Positions 9,701-19,310 of a DNA stretch of 64,000 nucleotides are shown one piece after another. The notes under the pieces are model-generated. The model did no database searches. It worked only from the letters and a program-made list of their open reading frames with translations, and had not been told where the DNA came from. How positions within the stretch are numbered: the stretch's first letter is position 1; each line of letters starts with the position of its first letter. A program made the translations under genes and the position numbers. The DNA is from Chloroflexota bacterium (GTDB taxonomy: Bacteria; Chloroflexota; Anaerolineae; Anaerolineales; VGOW01), in NCBI GenBank assembly GCA_016875735.1, contig VGOW01000009.1:20633-84632 (forward strand), read 5' to 3'.

Positions 9701-10619
9701 ACACGGGCGGAGCATCGAGGGTATAAACGTGTCGTTCCGCCGCAATCGCATCGCGCACATGCTTCGGCGATTGCATCAACCCTAGCAGAGTGATGCCGTC
9801 GAACATTTTGAATTTGCCGTTTGTCTTTTCGGCCAGCAGTTTGTTCACCGCCTCGGGGTCGGGGCGGGTATTGATGGGCATGTCGCTGGCGAGAATGAAG
9901 CCCCACGGATGCCCCAAACACGGGACGTGAACGTGGTACGAGTGCGCGTTGGCGAACACGGCTTTGAGCGTGGACACCAGCCGCACGTGCATGCCCATCG
10001 AGGGCGGCGAGACCGGCCCCGCTTGCAGAAGAAAATATCCGCCGGGGCGCAGAGCCTTGCGCGCTTTCTCGAAGTATTCTTTGGTAAATAATTTGTACGC
10101 CGGGCCGTGCTCAATGGGGTCGGTCAAATCAGAAATGATCACATCCCACTCGCCCACCGTCTCATCCAAATAGTCCACGGCGTCTTTGATCACCAGCTTC
10201 ACCTTTGGATCGTCGAATGCGCCTTGATGCATTTCGGGCAGATGTTCTCTGCAGGCGGCCACCACTTCGGCGTCCAAATCCACCATCACCACTTTTTCAA
10301 CCGTCCGCCATTTGAGCGCCTCACGGATGGTTGCGCCTTCGCCGCCGCCCAGCACCAGCGCCGCGCGCGGCCCGCCGTGATTGACGAAGGCCGGCTGAAC
10401 CAGCGTCTCGTGATAAATGAAATCGTCGCCGGTGGACGACTGCCATATGCCGTCGATGATCAGCCCTTTGCCGTACGTGCCGCAGTCCACGATCCACATT
10501 TCTTGATACGGCGTGCGCTTGTGGACGATGACTTTATGGACAGCGTGGTAAAGAATGTCGGACGGGGTGAGGTAATCGGCAATCCAATAGATGGGGGGCG
10601 AAACGTGTTCTTGTGTCAT
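9675..10619 (-). CDS. speE: Polyamine aminopropyltransferase (spermidine synthase)
   Basis: 'YHAVHKVIVHKRTPYQEMWIVD', 'ALVLGGGEGATIREALKWRTVEKVVMVDLD'. Confidence 0.95.
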   Translation of the reverse strand: MTQEHVSPPIYWIADYLTPSDILYHAVHKVIVHKRTPYQEMWIVDCGTYGKGLIIDGIWQSSTGDDFIYHETLVQPAFVNHGGPRAALVLGGGEGATIREALKWRTVEKVVMVDLDAEVVAACREHLPEMHQGAFDDPKVKLVIKDAVDYLDETVGEWDVIISDLTDPIEHGPAYKLFTKEYFEKARKALRPGGYFLLQAGPVSPPSMGMHVRLVSTLKAVFANAHSYHVHVPCLGHPWGFILASDMPINTRPDPEAVNKLLAEKTNGKFKMFDGITLLGLMQSPKHVRDAIAAERHVYTLDAPPVFSTQELPK

Positions 10620-11050
10620 TAAACGACCTCATGCTGAATAAAATGCGGCTCTTCGGTAGTGAATCGCCCGCCGCGCCGCAACACCGAAAACGAAAAGCGC
10701 CCGGCGGCGAATCGTCCGGCGAGGAAATGGCAGGCCGCTTCGGGGGTGGTGCGCTGGCCGCAGGTGAAGATGTCCACAGCGGCGTAGCCGCGTTCGGGCC
10801 AAGTGTGAACGGAAAGATGCGACTCGGCTAGCAAAGCAATCGCCGTGATTCCCTGCGGCTCGAAGCGGTGCGCGCGCAGACTCAGGAGAGTCGAGTTGGC
10901 TTGGCGCGAGGCTTCCTCCACCGCCGCCTCGACAAACTCTGAGTCATTAAGCAAAGCAGGCGGGCACTGATACAACTCCAGAATACAGTGCACGCCCACC
11001 GGCGCTTCCAACGTCGCGCCATCGCCGTCAACGGTCATAGTCATGTTCAT
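10619..11050 (-). CDS. speD: S-adenosylmethionine decarboxylase proenzyme
   Basis: 'ALLAESHLSVHTWPERGYAAVDIFTCG' proenzyme cleavage/active-site region. Confidence 0.95.
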   Translation of the reverse strand: MNMTMTVDGDGATLEAPVGVHCILELYQCPPALLNDSEFVEAAVEEASRQANSTLLSLRAHRFEPQGITAIALLAESHLSVHTWPERGYAAVDIFTCGQRTTPEAACHFLAGRFAAGRFSFSVLRRGGRFTTEEPHFIQHEVV

Positions 11051-11088
11051 CTCATAGAACCTCCCTCGGATCCTGCGTCAAAATTAAA

Positions 11089-11121
11089 GGCCAGACCAGC
11101 GCCGTGTGCTCTGATCTGACC
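11089..11121 (-). promoter_or_regulatory. Leader hairpin followed by TTTAATTTT upstream of speD (attenuator-like)
   Basis: Minus-strand RNA GGUCAGAUCAG-(11 nt)-CUGGUCUGGCC forms 11 contiguous pairs (two U-G), then UUUAAUUUU; speD ATG is downstream. Confidence 0.45.
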
Positions 11122-11256
11122 TCAAATTGCACTTTGAGTAACGGTAACGGACAGCCTTTTGCGCTGTTGCGCCTCCGCCAGTGATAGTTGAAACTACTGC
11201 CGGCCACATTGTACCAAAATTGCGGCGCACTGCAATATGCAATTTCCGAGGGCGCA

Positions 11257-11289
11257 AGGCCGACGCGGTTTCGGAAACCGCGTCGGCCT
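11257..11289. repeat. Perfect 15-bp-stem palindrome
   Basis: AGGCCGACGCGGTTT-CGG-AAACCGCGTCGGCCT in the speD/phosphatase divergent spacer. Confidence 0.9.
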
Positions 11290-11338
11290 ATTCATAGTGT
11301 AGACTCGGAGGCGATCCTTTTTTCGGAACGAGCCGATT

Positions 11339-11953
11339 ATGACTTACCTTTACCTCATCCGCCACGCGCGCTCGACGTGGAACGCCGATGGCCGAATGCA
11401 AGGCTGGGCCGATGCGCCGCTGGACGAACTTGGGCGGCGGCAAGCCGCGGCGCTGGCCGAACGATTGAAGGCCGAAGACATTCGCGCCCTGTACAGCAGC
11501 CCGCTGGCCCGCGCGCGCCAAACTGCCGAAGCCATCGCCGCGCGGCTCAACCTGCCCGTTCAGCTCGATGACCGATGGAAAGAGCGCAATCTCGGCGAAT
11601 GGACGGGGCTGACGGGAAGCGAGGCCGAAGAAAAGTTCCCCGAACACTGGAACGATCGGGATTGGCGAATCGCCGGGCCGCCCGGTGGAGAGAGGCAGGC
11701 TGAGTTGGCGGCTCGCGCCGCCGAGGCGGTGTCCCACATCCTCTCGGCCCATCCCAATAATCGCGTGGCGGTCGTCACGCACGGCGGCACGTTGAGCGCG
11801 GCCCTGTCTCACCTGCTCGGCCTCCCACCGGAAAATCCCGTTCACTTTCCGGCGGGCAACACTGCCGTTGCCCGTGTGCGCGTGCGCGACGGGCACGTGC
11901 ACATTCTGAGTCTTGGCGACGAACTTCACTTGCAGGCCATGAGAAATGTGTGA
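11339..11953 (+). CDS. Histidine phosphatase family protein
   Basis: 'YLIRHARSTWNADGRMQGWADAPLDELGRRQA'. Confidence 0.92.
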   Translation: MTYLYLIRHARSTWNADGRMQGWADAPLDELGRRQAAALAERLKAEDIRALYSSPLARARQTAEAIAARLNLPVQLDDRWKERNLGEWTGLTGSEAEEKFPEHWNDRDWRIAGPPGGERQAELAARAAEAVSHILSAHPNNRVAVVTHGGTLSAALSHLLGLPPENPVHFPAGNTAVARVRVRDGHVHILSLGDELHLQAMRNV

Positions 11954-12017
11954 GAGCCTTTGTCGGTCACCCTAAAATCGAGTACACTTTCTCAACAGTG
12001 GACTCGCGGATTGGAGA

Positions 12018-13892
12018 ATGAACATGAGCAGCACAGGCACCCCTCGCACCAACTGGCTCGGCCACGCTCCCAAAGATGAGGGGCCCACTGGCCCGACAGC
12101 CTCCCGGCGCAAGAACGACATCGCCTCGCGCCGCAACCGCTGGCACAACCGCCTGTGGCGATTCGTCAAGGCCGTGTGGCTGTGGGTGCTGATCATCGTC
12201 ATTGCCACATGGTCCTACTTCGACGCCGACGTGCTCAACATGGTGTTGATCGCGTTGGAGTTCGCCGGGCGAATCTTGTTCGCCCTCTTCTTCGCCATCA
12301 TCCAATTCGTCGCCATCTTCTGGTTCATGTCCCGCTCGAAGACCGAGATCATTCTGCCCGGCGATCCCAAATCGCTGACGCTGGCCGATTACAAAGGCCA
12401 GAAGCAGTTGGTGAAACTGGTGAAGGAATGGATCTCGCTCCTCTCCGACCGAAGCCAGTTTCAGAAGATGGGCGGCAACTTCATCAACGGCCTCCTGCTC
12501 TACGGGCCGCCCGGCACCGGCAAGACGATGCTGGCCAAGTGCATGGCCGGCGAGGCGGGCATCGCCTTCATGTCGATGGAAGGCTCCGGCTTCCGCGCCA
12601 TGTTCTGGGGCGTGGACGTGCTGAAGATGATCCAGTTTTGCGGCAAGGCCAAGAAGCTGGCCCGCGAGTATGGCGCGTGCATTGCCTACATCGACGAGAT
12701 TGACGCGGTAGGCGCGAGCCGCGGCGGGGTGATGGGCGGCATGATGGCCGGGTTCGGCGGCGGCAGTGGCTCGCTCACCCGTTTGCTGTATGAAATGGAC
12801 GGCATCGGCGAGCAAAGCCGGTGGGAGAAATGGGAAGGCCGCCTTTACAAGCTGCTCGGAAAGAAGCCGCCGGTGCGCAACTGGCATGTGCTGTACATGG
12901 GATCGACCAATCGCCCCGACGTGCTCGACCCGGCGCTCACCCGCCCCGGCCGGTTCGACCGCTCCATCGAAGTCAACGTGCCCGACAAAACGGGCCGCCG
13001 CGAGATCGTGCAATACTATTTGAGCAAGATCGCCCACGACGAAACGGTGGATGTGGAAGCCATCGTGTCCGACACCAATGGCGCCACCCCGGCGCGGATC
13101 ATGTCGGCCATCACCAAAGACGCGGTGCGCATTGCCCTCTTCAGCGGCAAGAGTCAGATCGGCCAGCGCGATATTGATCTCGCCTTTCAAGAGCAATACT
13201 TCGGCATCGAGAATCCCATCGAAGAGATGGAAGAGGATCAGAAGCGCGTGCTGGCCTATCACGAAGCCGGGCACGCCGTCGTTCAGCATTACGTGATGCC
13301 CGACCAGCGCATCGTGCGCGTTTCGATCATCCGGCGCGGCGGCGCGTACGGTTACGTGCTGCCGGTGGATGTGAAAGAGTGGCACATCATCCCGCTCCGC
13401 CGCTACATCGCCGACATCATGGTGTCGTTCGCCGGGCGCGCCTCCGAAAAGGTATTCTTCGGCGAATACTTCAACAGCGTGGGCGGCGACTTTGCCAACA
13501 TCCGCCGCAACTTGCAACTGCTCATCAACACCGGCATGTTCGGCCCGCCGCCGCTCACCAGCGGCATGTCTATGCTGGCTGGCGGCGAGAGCCACAATTC
13601 GGGCAACAACCCGCAAGCGGTGGAATACTGGAAGAGACTCGAAGCCCAAACCGAGCAGATACTTCGAGATCACGCTACCGAAGTGCATGCGGTGGCTAAT
13701 GCGCTCTTGGAGCGAAACGATCTGAGCGGCAAAGAAGCGGTGGAGATTATGGAGAACGCTCGCGCCGAAGCCATTGCGCGCGGCCAGCACGTGCCCGATG
13801 CCCTGCCGGAAATGGTGATGCAGTTGCTGCCCGAACATCAACAGAAGCCCACCGACGTGCAACAGCTGGAGCCAGCGCCTTCGACAGATTGA
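12018..13892 (+). CDS. Divergent FtsH-like membrane AAA+ / M41 metallopeptidase
   Basis: Two N-terminal hydrophobic segments, '[15 protein letters not shown]', '[20 protein letters not shown]', zinc site '[11 protein letters not shown]'. Confidence 0.9.
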   Translation: MNMSSTGTPRTNWLGHAPKDEGPTGPTASRRKNDIASRRNRWHNRLWRFVKAVWLWVLIIVIATWSYFDADVLNMVLIALEFAGRILFALFFAIIQFVAIFWFMSRSKTEIILPGDPKSLTLADYKGQKQLVKLVKEWISLLSDRSQFQKMGGNFINGLLLYGPPGTGKTMLAKCMAGEAGIAFMSMEGSGFRAMFWGVDVLKMIQFCGKAKKLAREYGACIAYIDEIDAVGASRGGVMGGMMAGFGGGSGSLTRLLYEMDGIGEQSRWEKWEGRLYKLLGKKPPVRNWHVLYMGSTNRPDVLDPALTRPGRFDRSIEVNVPDKTGRREIVQYYLSKIAHDETVDVEAIVSDTNGATPARIMSAITKDAVRIALFSGKSQIGQRDIDLAFQEQYFGIENPIEEMEEDQKRVLAYHEAGHAVVQHYVMPDQRIVRVSIIRRGGAYGYVLPVDVKEWHIIPLRRYIADIMVSFAGRASEKVFFGEYFNSVGGDFANIRRNLQLLINTGMFGPPPLTSGMSMLAGGESHNSGNNPQAVEYWKRLEAQTEQILRDHATEVHAVANALLERNDLSGKEAVEIMENARAEAIARGQHVPDALPEMVMQLLPEHQQKPTDVQQLEPAPSTD

Positions 13893-13918
13893 AGCTAGAC
13901 TCACATTGAGTTAGAACC

Positions 13919-13956
13919 AAAGAGCCGCTTGCGTGAAAACGCAGGCGGCTCTTTTC
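13919..13956. terminator. Bidirectional rho-independent terminator
   Basis: AAGAGCCGCttGCGTgaaaACGCagGCGGCTCTT flanked by A/T tracts between convergent genes. Confidence 0.8.
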
Positions 13957-14025
13957 AGTTGAGCGGGTTGACCCCCACCCCAGCCCTCCCCCGTCGGAAA
14001 AAACACCGACGGGGGAGGGAGCGAT

Positions 14026-15360
14026 TCATTTGCCCGACCAAAAGGCCACCGTGCCCGGTTGTAAGAAACGCGGCTGAGTGACTCCCGAAGCCGGGACGAT
14101 GAACACGCCCGGCGTGCCGTCGGGCGCATAGGCCGACACCACAAGATTCTGGCTGTCGGGCGACCAAATGGTTGTGGATCGCGAATACTGATCGAAGTAC
14201 GGGATCGTCCGCAAGTAATCTTGGGTGGGCACGAAGGAGGCGATCAATTTGCTCACGCCCGAGTCCGCATCGGTCACATACATCTTGAAGAACAGCGCAG
14301 TGTCTTCGGCGGCAGTGTCACTGCCCGGTTCCGGAGTCGCCGTCACCTGCACCGGAACAAAGTAGGCGACCTGTTTGCTGTCGGGCGCCCAGAAGAAGGC
14401 AACCACCCCCTCTTGATCCGCCGCAACGGTTTTCGGCTCATCGCCCAACGCAACAAAAATCAACTTGCCCAGTGTCAATTGACTCGATCCGTCGCTTTCG
14501 ATGTAAGCCACGCGCTTGCCATCGGGCGACCACGCGAAGGCGACCGAGTTGTTGAGCGTTGCTACTGCGCTCTGCACACTGCCCAGCCGGTCAGTCAACA
14601 CCAGCGTATTCTTTCCGCCATCATCTTCCACCGCCAGCAACAATTGCGAGCCATCGGGCGAGAGCGCCGGCGATTGAAAGAGCGAAGGCTTGAGCGCCAG
14701 CGTGTCCTCGACGACGCCGTCGCCCAGCGTGAGCAGGGCCAGCCGCGCTTCGCCGTTCTGACTCTGCGCGCCGCCGGTGTGCACCACCACGCCACTGCTA
14801 TCGGGCAACCAATCCCAATAATACGGGTTGCCCACGTCGAGCACCTGCGCTTCACCGCCCGCCGCTGGAACCATGTTGAGCACCAGCCCGCTGCCGCCCA
14901 CAATGGTGGCGATGAACGACACCTTCGTTGAGTCGGGCGACCATGAAAGATAGATGGGCATGTGCCGGTCACTGCTGAAAGTCTCGATCAGAGTCTTGCC
15001 TTCGGTGTCGGTGGTGTACAGAGCCGCTTTCATATCAGCCTGACTCGTTCCGGCGATGCCGTAAAACGCTAACGACTGGCCGTCGGGCGACCACGTCGGA
15101 AATTCGTAGTAGTGAAAATCGTTCTGTTCCAGTTTGGCGTCGTCGGTGAGCTGAGTCGGATTCTGCCCGCCCTGATCCACCGTATACACATTGCCATCGA
15201 TTCCAACGTAAGCGATCAATCCCACTTTGCGCTCGAAGGCGGCGAGGAGCGGACTCTGCGGGACGCTGAATCCGGGCACGTCACTCTCTCGCGGCTTGCA
15301 CCCAGCAACTGCGATGGACGCCGCCAATGCCAACGCGGCTAACAACTTGACTCTGGACAT
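14026..15360 (-). CDS. Lipoprotein with TolB/PD40-like beta-propeller
   Basis: Lipobox 'AASIAVAGC'; repeated 'WSPDGQSLAFY', 'SPDGSQLLLA', 'WSPDGKRVAYI'. Confidence 0.85.
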   Translation of the reverse strand: MSRVKLLAALALAASIAVAGCKPRESDVPGFSVPQSPLLAAFERKVGLIAYVGIDGNVYTVDQGGQNPTQLTDDAKLEQNDFHYYEFPTWSPDGQSLAFYGIAGTSQADMKAALYTTDTEGKTLIETFSSDRHMPIYLSWSPDSTKVSFIATIVGGSGLVLNMVPAAGGEAQVLDVGNPYYWDWLPDSSGVVVHTGGAQSQNGEARLALLTLGDGVVEDTLALKPSLFQSPALSPDGSQLLLAVEDDGGKNTLVLTDRLGSVQSAVATLNNSVAFAWSPDGKRVAYIESDGSSQLTLGKLIFVALGDEPKTVAADQEGVVAFFWAPDSKQVAYFVPVQVTATPEPGSDTAAEDTALFFKMYVTDADSGVSKLIASFVPTQDYLRTIPYFDQYSRSTTIWSPDSQNLVVSAYAPDGTPGVFIVPASGVTQPRFLQPGTVAFWSGK

Positions 15361-15437
15361 ACAACCGCCTTTCATACGTTGCGAGGATTCTATCACGCAG
15401 GCATCACAGCGCACATTCGGCCCGGCGGCAGGGCTAC

Positions 15438-15472
15438 AAAAACCGGGCGCCTCATCCATCGAAGCGCCCGGC
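15438..15472 (-). terminator. Rho-independent terminator after gcvPB
   Basis: Minus strand CCGGGCGC-loop-GCGCCCGG-TTTTTG. Confidence 0.75.
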
Positions 15473-15499
15473 ATCAAGACTCAAACTCGCAGCACTATT

Positions 15500-16984
15500 T
15501 CACTCCGCCCACTCCGGCAGTGGCCGGCAACACAGCACCAACTCCTTCGCCGCGCGCACTTCGTCGAGGCGGGCCACGGGCGTCACGTGCGGCGCAGTCT
15601 TGAGCACTTGCGGGCTTTCGTGCGCCTCTTTGGCAATCGTCAACATTACTTCGGCAAACTGATCGAGCGTCTCTTTGCTCTCGGTCTCCGTTGGCTCGAT
15701 CATCAACGCTTCTTTGACGATGAGCGGGAAGTAGTTCGTCGGCGGGTGGATGCCGTAATCCATCAACCGTTTGCTGATGTCCAGCGCGTGCACATCGGGG
15801 GCGTCGGCCCAATGGCCCTCGAGCACAAACTCATGCTTGCACACGCGATCATAGGGCAAATAGTATGCGCCCTTGAGTTTCGCCAAAAGATAGTTGGCGT
15901 TGAGCACGGCTACTTCGGAATTTTCGCGCAGGCCCTCCGCGCCGTGAACGCGCATGTACGTGTACGCGCGAACGTGCATGCCGAACTGCCCGTGAAAGGC
16001 TTTCATCCGCCCGATGGTTTTCTTCGGGGTGATGAAGCCGTACAGCGGCGGCTCATCGTCATCGCCGTCTTCGACAATGGCAACGAGCGGCGCGGGCAAA
16101 AAGTCGGCGAGCCGTTCGCTCACCCCCACCGGCCCACTGCCCGGGCCGCCGCCGCCGTGGGGCGTGGAAAAGGTCTTGTGCAGGTTGTAATGCAGAACAT
16201 CGAAGCCGAGATCGCCGGGGCGGGCGATGCCCACCATCGCATTCATGTTTGCGCCGTCGCCGTAGATGAGGCCGCCGCAACCGTGAACGAGTTTCACCAC
16301 GTCTTCGATGTGCTCTTCGAAGAGGCCGAGCGTGTTGGGGTTGGTGATCATCAGCCCCACGACATCGGGGCCGCAGGCTTGGCGCAGGGCTTCGAGATCA
16401 ATGTTGCCCCGCGAGTCGGAGGGCAGTTCCACCACTTCGAGTCCGCTCATGGTGGTGGAGGCCGGGTTGGTGCCGTGCGCCGAGTTGGGGATGAGAATCT
16501 TTTTTCGGGCGGCGTCCCCCCGATCCAAATGATAAGCGCGCATCATCAGGATGCCGGTGAATTCGCCGTGCGCTCCGGCCGCCGGCTGCAGAGTCACCGC
16601 CGCGAACCCGCCGATCTCTTTCAGCCATTCCTGCAGTTGATACATGAGGGCGAGGTTGCCCTGCGCGGTGAGCGGGTCCTGCATCGGATGCGAGAAGGCA
16701 AAGCCCGGCAGGCGCGCGGTTTCTTCGTTGATGCGCGGGTTGTATTTCATGGTGCACGAGCCGAGCGGGTAGAAGCCTTTGTCAATCGAATGGTTGAGCG
16801 CCGAGAGATGGGTGAAGTGGCGCACCACGTCGAGTTGCGATACTTCGGGCAGGTCGAGCGTTTGCGGATCGCGCACGAGTCCATTGGGCAGATCGGCGAA
16901 GGAGGCGAGCGGCACATCGGGCTGGGGCATGGTGATGCCCGCGCGGCCCGGAGAGGAGTAGTCGTAGATGAGGGGTTCAGTCAT
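15500..16984 (-). CDS. gcvPB: Glycine dehydrogenase (decarboxylating) subunit 2
   Basis: 'NLHKTFSTPHGGGGPGSGPVGV', 'ILIPNSAHGTNPAS'. Confidence 0.95.
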   Translation of the reverse strand: MTEPLIYDYSSPGRAGITMPQPDVPLASFADLPNGLVRDPQTLDLPEVSQLDVVRHFTHLSALNHSIDKGFYPLGSCTMKYNPRINEETARLPGFAFSHPMQDPLTAQGNLALMYQLQEWLKEIGGFAAVTLQPAAGAHGEFTGILMMRAYHLDRGDAARKKILIPNSAHGTNPASTTMSGLEVVELPSDSRGNIDLEALRQACGPDVVGLMITNPNTLGLFEEHIEDVVKLVHGCGGLIYGDGANMNAMVGIARPGDLGFDVLHYNLHKTFSTPHGGGGPGSGPVGVSERLADFLPAPLVAIVEDGDDDEPPLYGFITPKKTIGRMKAFHGQFGMHVRAYTYMRVHGAEGLRENSEVAVLNANYLLAKLKGAYYLPYDRVCKHEFVLEGHWADAPDVHALDISKRLMDYGIHPPTNYFPLIVKEALMIEPTETESKETLDQFAEVMLTIAKEAHESPQVLKTAPHVTPVARLDEVRAAKELVLCCRPLPEWAE

Positions 16985-16985
16985 G

Positions 16986-17056
16986 GCGTATCAAATGACG
17001 AGTGTCGAATGACGAATGACGAAGCCGTTTCGTCATTCGTCGTTTACCATTCGTCA
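16986..17056. repeat. Heptad island filling the gcvPA-gcvPB spacer
   Basis: AATGACGAGTGTCGAATGACGAATGACGAAG...CGTCATTCGTCGTTTACCATTCGTCAC. Confidence 0.9.
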
Positions 17057-18400
17057 CTGCTTTGCAATCTCTTCGAGCGCGTTCGCCAAGTCGTCGATGT
17101 CGTCGGGCATGTTCATCTCGGTGACAGCGAGGAGCATGTGCTGATCGAGGTGGGCGTAATCCTGTCCAAGATCGTAGCCGCCGATGATGCCGTATTCGTC
17201 GAGCAACTCGGCGTTGATGTCGGCGACGGGGCGCGGACAGCGCACGACAAACTCGTGGAAGAATGGCCGGTCGCGCAACACGGTGTAGCCCGACAGTTCG
17301 CCGATGCGGTCGGCGGCGTAGTGAGCGCGGTGGTAACACACTTCGGCCACTTGCCGCAGGCCGTTCCTGCCCAATGTGGAAAGATACACGGTGGCGGCAA
17401 TCGCCATCAGCCCTTGATTGGTGCAAATGTTGGAGGTGGCTTTCTCGCGGCGGATGTGTTGTTCGCGCGTGGCGAGGGTGAGTACGTAACCTTTTTTGCC
17501 GGAGGCGTCCACCGTCTCGCCCACGAGCCGCCCGGCCATTTTGCGAACGTACTCTTTCTTCGTGGCGAAGAAGCCGAGATACGGCCCGCCGAACGAGATG
17601 GGGATGCCAAGCGGCTGGCCCTCGCCCACCACCATATCGGCGCCCAATGCGCCGGGCGGGGTGAGCAGGCCGAGCGCCACTGGGTTGGCGACGACGCACA
17701 GCAGTGCGCCCACGCCGTGCGCGGCATCGGCAATGGGCTTGAGATCTTCGACGCCGCCGAGGAAGTCGGGATACGGCGCGACGACCATCGCCGTGTCGGT
17801 GTCCATCAACGGAACGAGATCGCTCAGGGTGAGATCGAGTTGATCGTCGCCGACGATGTTCAGCCCCATGCCCTGCGTGTACGTTCGCAGGACGGCGCGG
17901 TAGTGCGGGTGAACGAGAGGCGAGAGAATGATCTTCTTTCGCTTGAGCCGGAAGTGGTTGATGGCCATCACTGCCGCTTCGGCCAGCGACGTGGCGCCGT
18001 CGTAATGGCTGGCGTTGGAGGCCTCCATCCCGGTGAGGGCGCAGATCATCGACTGATATTCGTAGATGGCTTGCAGTGTGCCCTGCGACACTTCGGGTTG
18101 ATACGGCGTGTACGCGGTGAAGAACTCGCCGCGCATGATCATTTGATTGACGATGGAGGGGACAAAGTGATTGTAAGCGCCCGCGCCGAGAAAGCACGAG
18201 AACTCGCCGGTGTGCGCGTTGGAGCCGGCCAACTCTTGCAGCTCGCGCATCGTCTCCGGTTCTGAAAGAGGCCCGGGCAGATCGAGGTCGGGGAAGCGGA
18301 CGCTGGCCGGAACATCGGCGAAGAACTCGTCGGTGCTTTTGACTCCGATGGCGGCCAGCATGGCCTTGCGGTCGGCGTCTGTGTGAGGAATGTAGCTCAT
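17054..18400 (-). CDS. gcvPA: Glycine dehydrogenase (decarboxylating) subunit 1
   Basis: 'CFLGAGAYNHFVPSIVNQMIMRGEFFTAYTPYQPEVSQGTLQAIYEYQSM'. Confidence 0.95.
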   Translation of the reverse strand: MSYIPHTDADRKAMLAAIGVKSTDEFFADVPASVRFPDLDLPGPLSEPETMRELQELAGSNAHTGEFSCFLGAGAYNHFVPSIVNQMIMRGEFFTAYTPYQPEVSQGTLQAIYEYQSMICALTGMEASNASHYDGATSLAEAAVMAINHFRLKRKKIILSPLVHPHYRAVLRTYTQGMGLNIVGDDQLDLTLSDLVPLMDTDTAMVVAPYPDFLGGVEDLKPIADAAHGVGALLCVVANPVALGLLTPPGALGADMVVGEGQPLGIPISFGGPYLGFFATKKEYVRKMAGRLVGETVDASGKKGYVLTLATREQHIRREKATSNICTNQGLMAIAATVYLSTLGRNGLRQVAEVCYHRAHYAADRIGELSGYTVLRDRPFFHEFVVRCPRPVADINAELLDEYGIIGGYDLGQDYAHLDQHMLLAVTEMNMPDDIDDLANALEEIAKQ

Positions 18401-18407
18401 GACAGTA

Positions 18408-18495
18408 GCCAGTAATTAGTAGTCGGTAATTAGTAATCGGTGATCAGTGTTGGCTTCCACTGAATACTAATTACTACTTACTGATTACTATCTCA
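18408..18495. repeat. Heptad island filling the gcvH-gcvPA spacer
   Basis: AGTAGCC AGTAATT AGTAGTC GGTAATT AGTAATC GGTGATC AGTGTTG ... Confidence 0.92.
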
Positions 18496-18882
18496 GTGCG
18501 CTCGCTCATCGCAATACTTTTGATACGCGGCGGCATCCATCAGCCCGGCTAGTTCGGCGGAGTCGGCGATTCCGAATTTGATCATCCACGCGTTGCCGTA
18601 AGGGTCCTGGTTCACGAGTTCCGGCGAGTCGGACAGCGCGGCGTTGGTTTCGATGATCTCGCCGCTGAGGGGCATGTTCATTTCGCTGGCGGCCTTCACC
18701 GACTCGACCGAGCCGAACGACTCACCCTGTTTGAGCGACGTGCCCGCCGACTGCAGTTCGACGAACACGATATCCGAAAGTTGAGTTTGGGCGTAATCGC
18801 TGATACCGGCGGTGGCGGTGTCGCCGTCCACCCGCACCCACTCATCGCTTTTGGTGTATTTCAGATCGGCTGGGATATTCAT
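18493..18882 (-). CDS. gcvH: Glycine cleavage system H protein
   Basis: 'YAQTQLSDIVFVELQSAGTSLKQGESFGSVESVKAASEMNMPLSGEI' lipoyl domain. Confidence 0.96.
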   Translation of the reverse strand: MNIPADLKYTKSDEWVRVDGDTATAGISDYAQTQLSDIVFVELQSAGTSLKQGESFGSVESVKAASEMNMPLSGEIIETNAALSDSPELVNQDPYGNAWMIKFGIADSAELAGLMDAAAYQKYCDERAH

Positions 18883-18904
18883 GATTTATCTCCTGAGTTA
18901 GAGT

Positions 18905-18975
18905 TTCACCACAAAGGCACGAAGGCGCACAAAGGATTCGGGGTGATTCTTCGTGTCTTTGTGTCTTGGTGGTGA
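18905..18975. repeat. Imperfect long hairpin repeat between riboswitch and gcvH
   Basis: TTCACCACAAAGGCACGAAGGCGCACAAAGG...CTTCGTGTCTTTGTGTCTTGGTGGTGA. Confidence 0.8.
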
Positions 18976-19007
18976 GCACGAATCAAAAAGGGACACAAAC
19001 GAAAAAT

Positions 19008-19214
19008 AGTCTGCGTCCCTCTGTCGTAGGCCTGAGAGATTCGCCCCGTTGGCACAGGGGTTGCCCCATCGGCGCTTCGCCGATCGTTCGGCGACGACTT
19101 TCCAGAGGATGCGGCAGCAGGGTCCTTTTTACCTGAGAGTTTCAACCGGCGCGACGCCCGCGCCAGCCTTGCCCCTTCGGTGTCCCATCGTTCAGGGAGC
19201 TCTCCCCTGTCGCC
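19008..19214 (-). promoter_or_regulatory. Tandem glycine riboswitch upstream of gcvH-gcvPA-gcvPB
   Basis: Minus strand has two glycine-aptamer-like segments: GGGGAGAGCTCCC...CACCGAAGGGGCAAG...AACTCTCAGGT..., then CTCTGGAAAG...CGCCGATGGGGCAACCCC...AATCTCTCAGGC...ACAGAGGG. Confidence 0.92.
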
Positions 19215-19310
19215 GTTAAGTTGCGAGTGAGATTGTATTACCGTGAGAGGGATGAGTCAAGGAACGGACATATACAAAATGCTTTTCGGCCCACGCGGGC
19301 GTGAGAATCG

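Noticed and set aside
11967-13904. 645-aa minus-strand ORF
   Set aside because: Complete antisense of the FtsH-like gene; His/Ala-rich shadow translation.
13968-14022. Independent functional element from the CCCCCGTCGG hairpin
   Set aside because: Resembles the common CCCTCTCCC/GGGAGAGGG-type dispersed hairpin; kept only as background repeat and not distinguished from a terminator.
15227-18265. 1012-aa plus-strand ORF
   Set aside because: Antisense to gcvPA/gcvPB and running through repeat spacers; composition is an artefact of GC-rich codon bias and the sense genes are clear.
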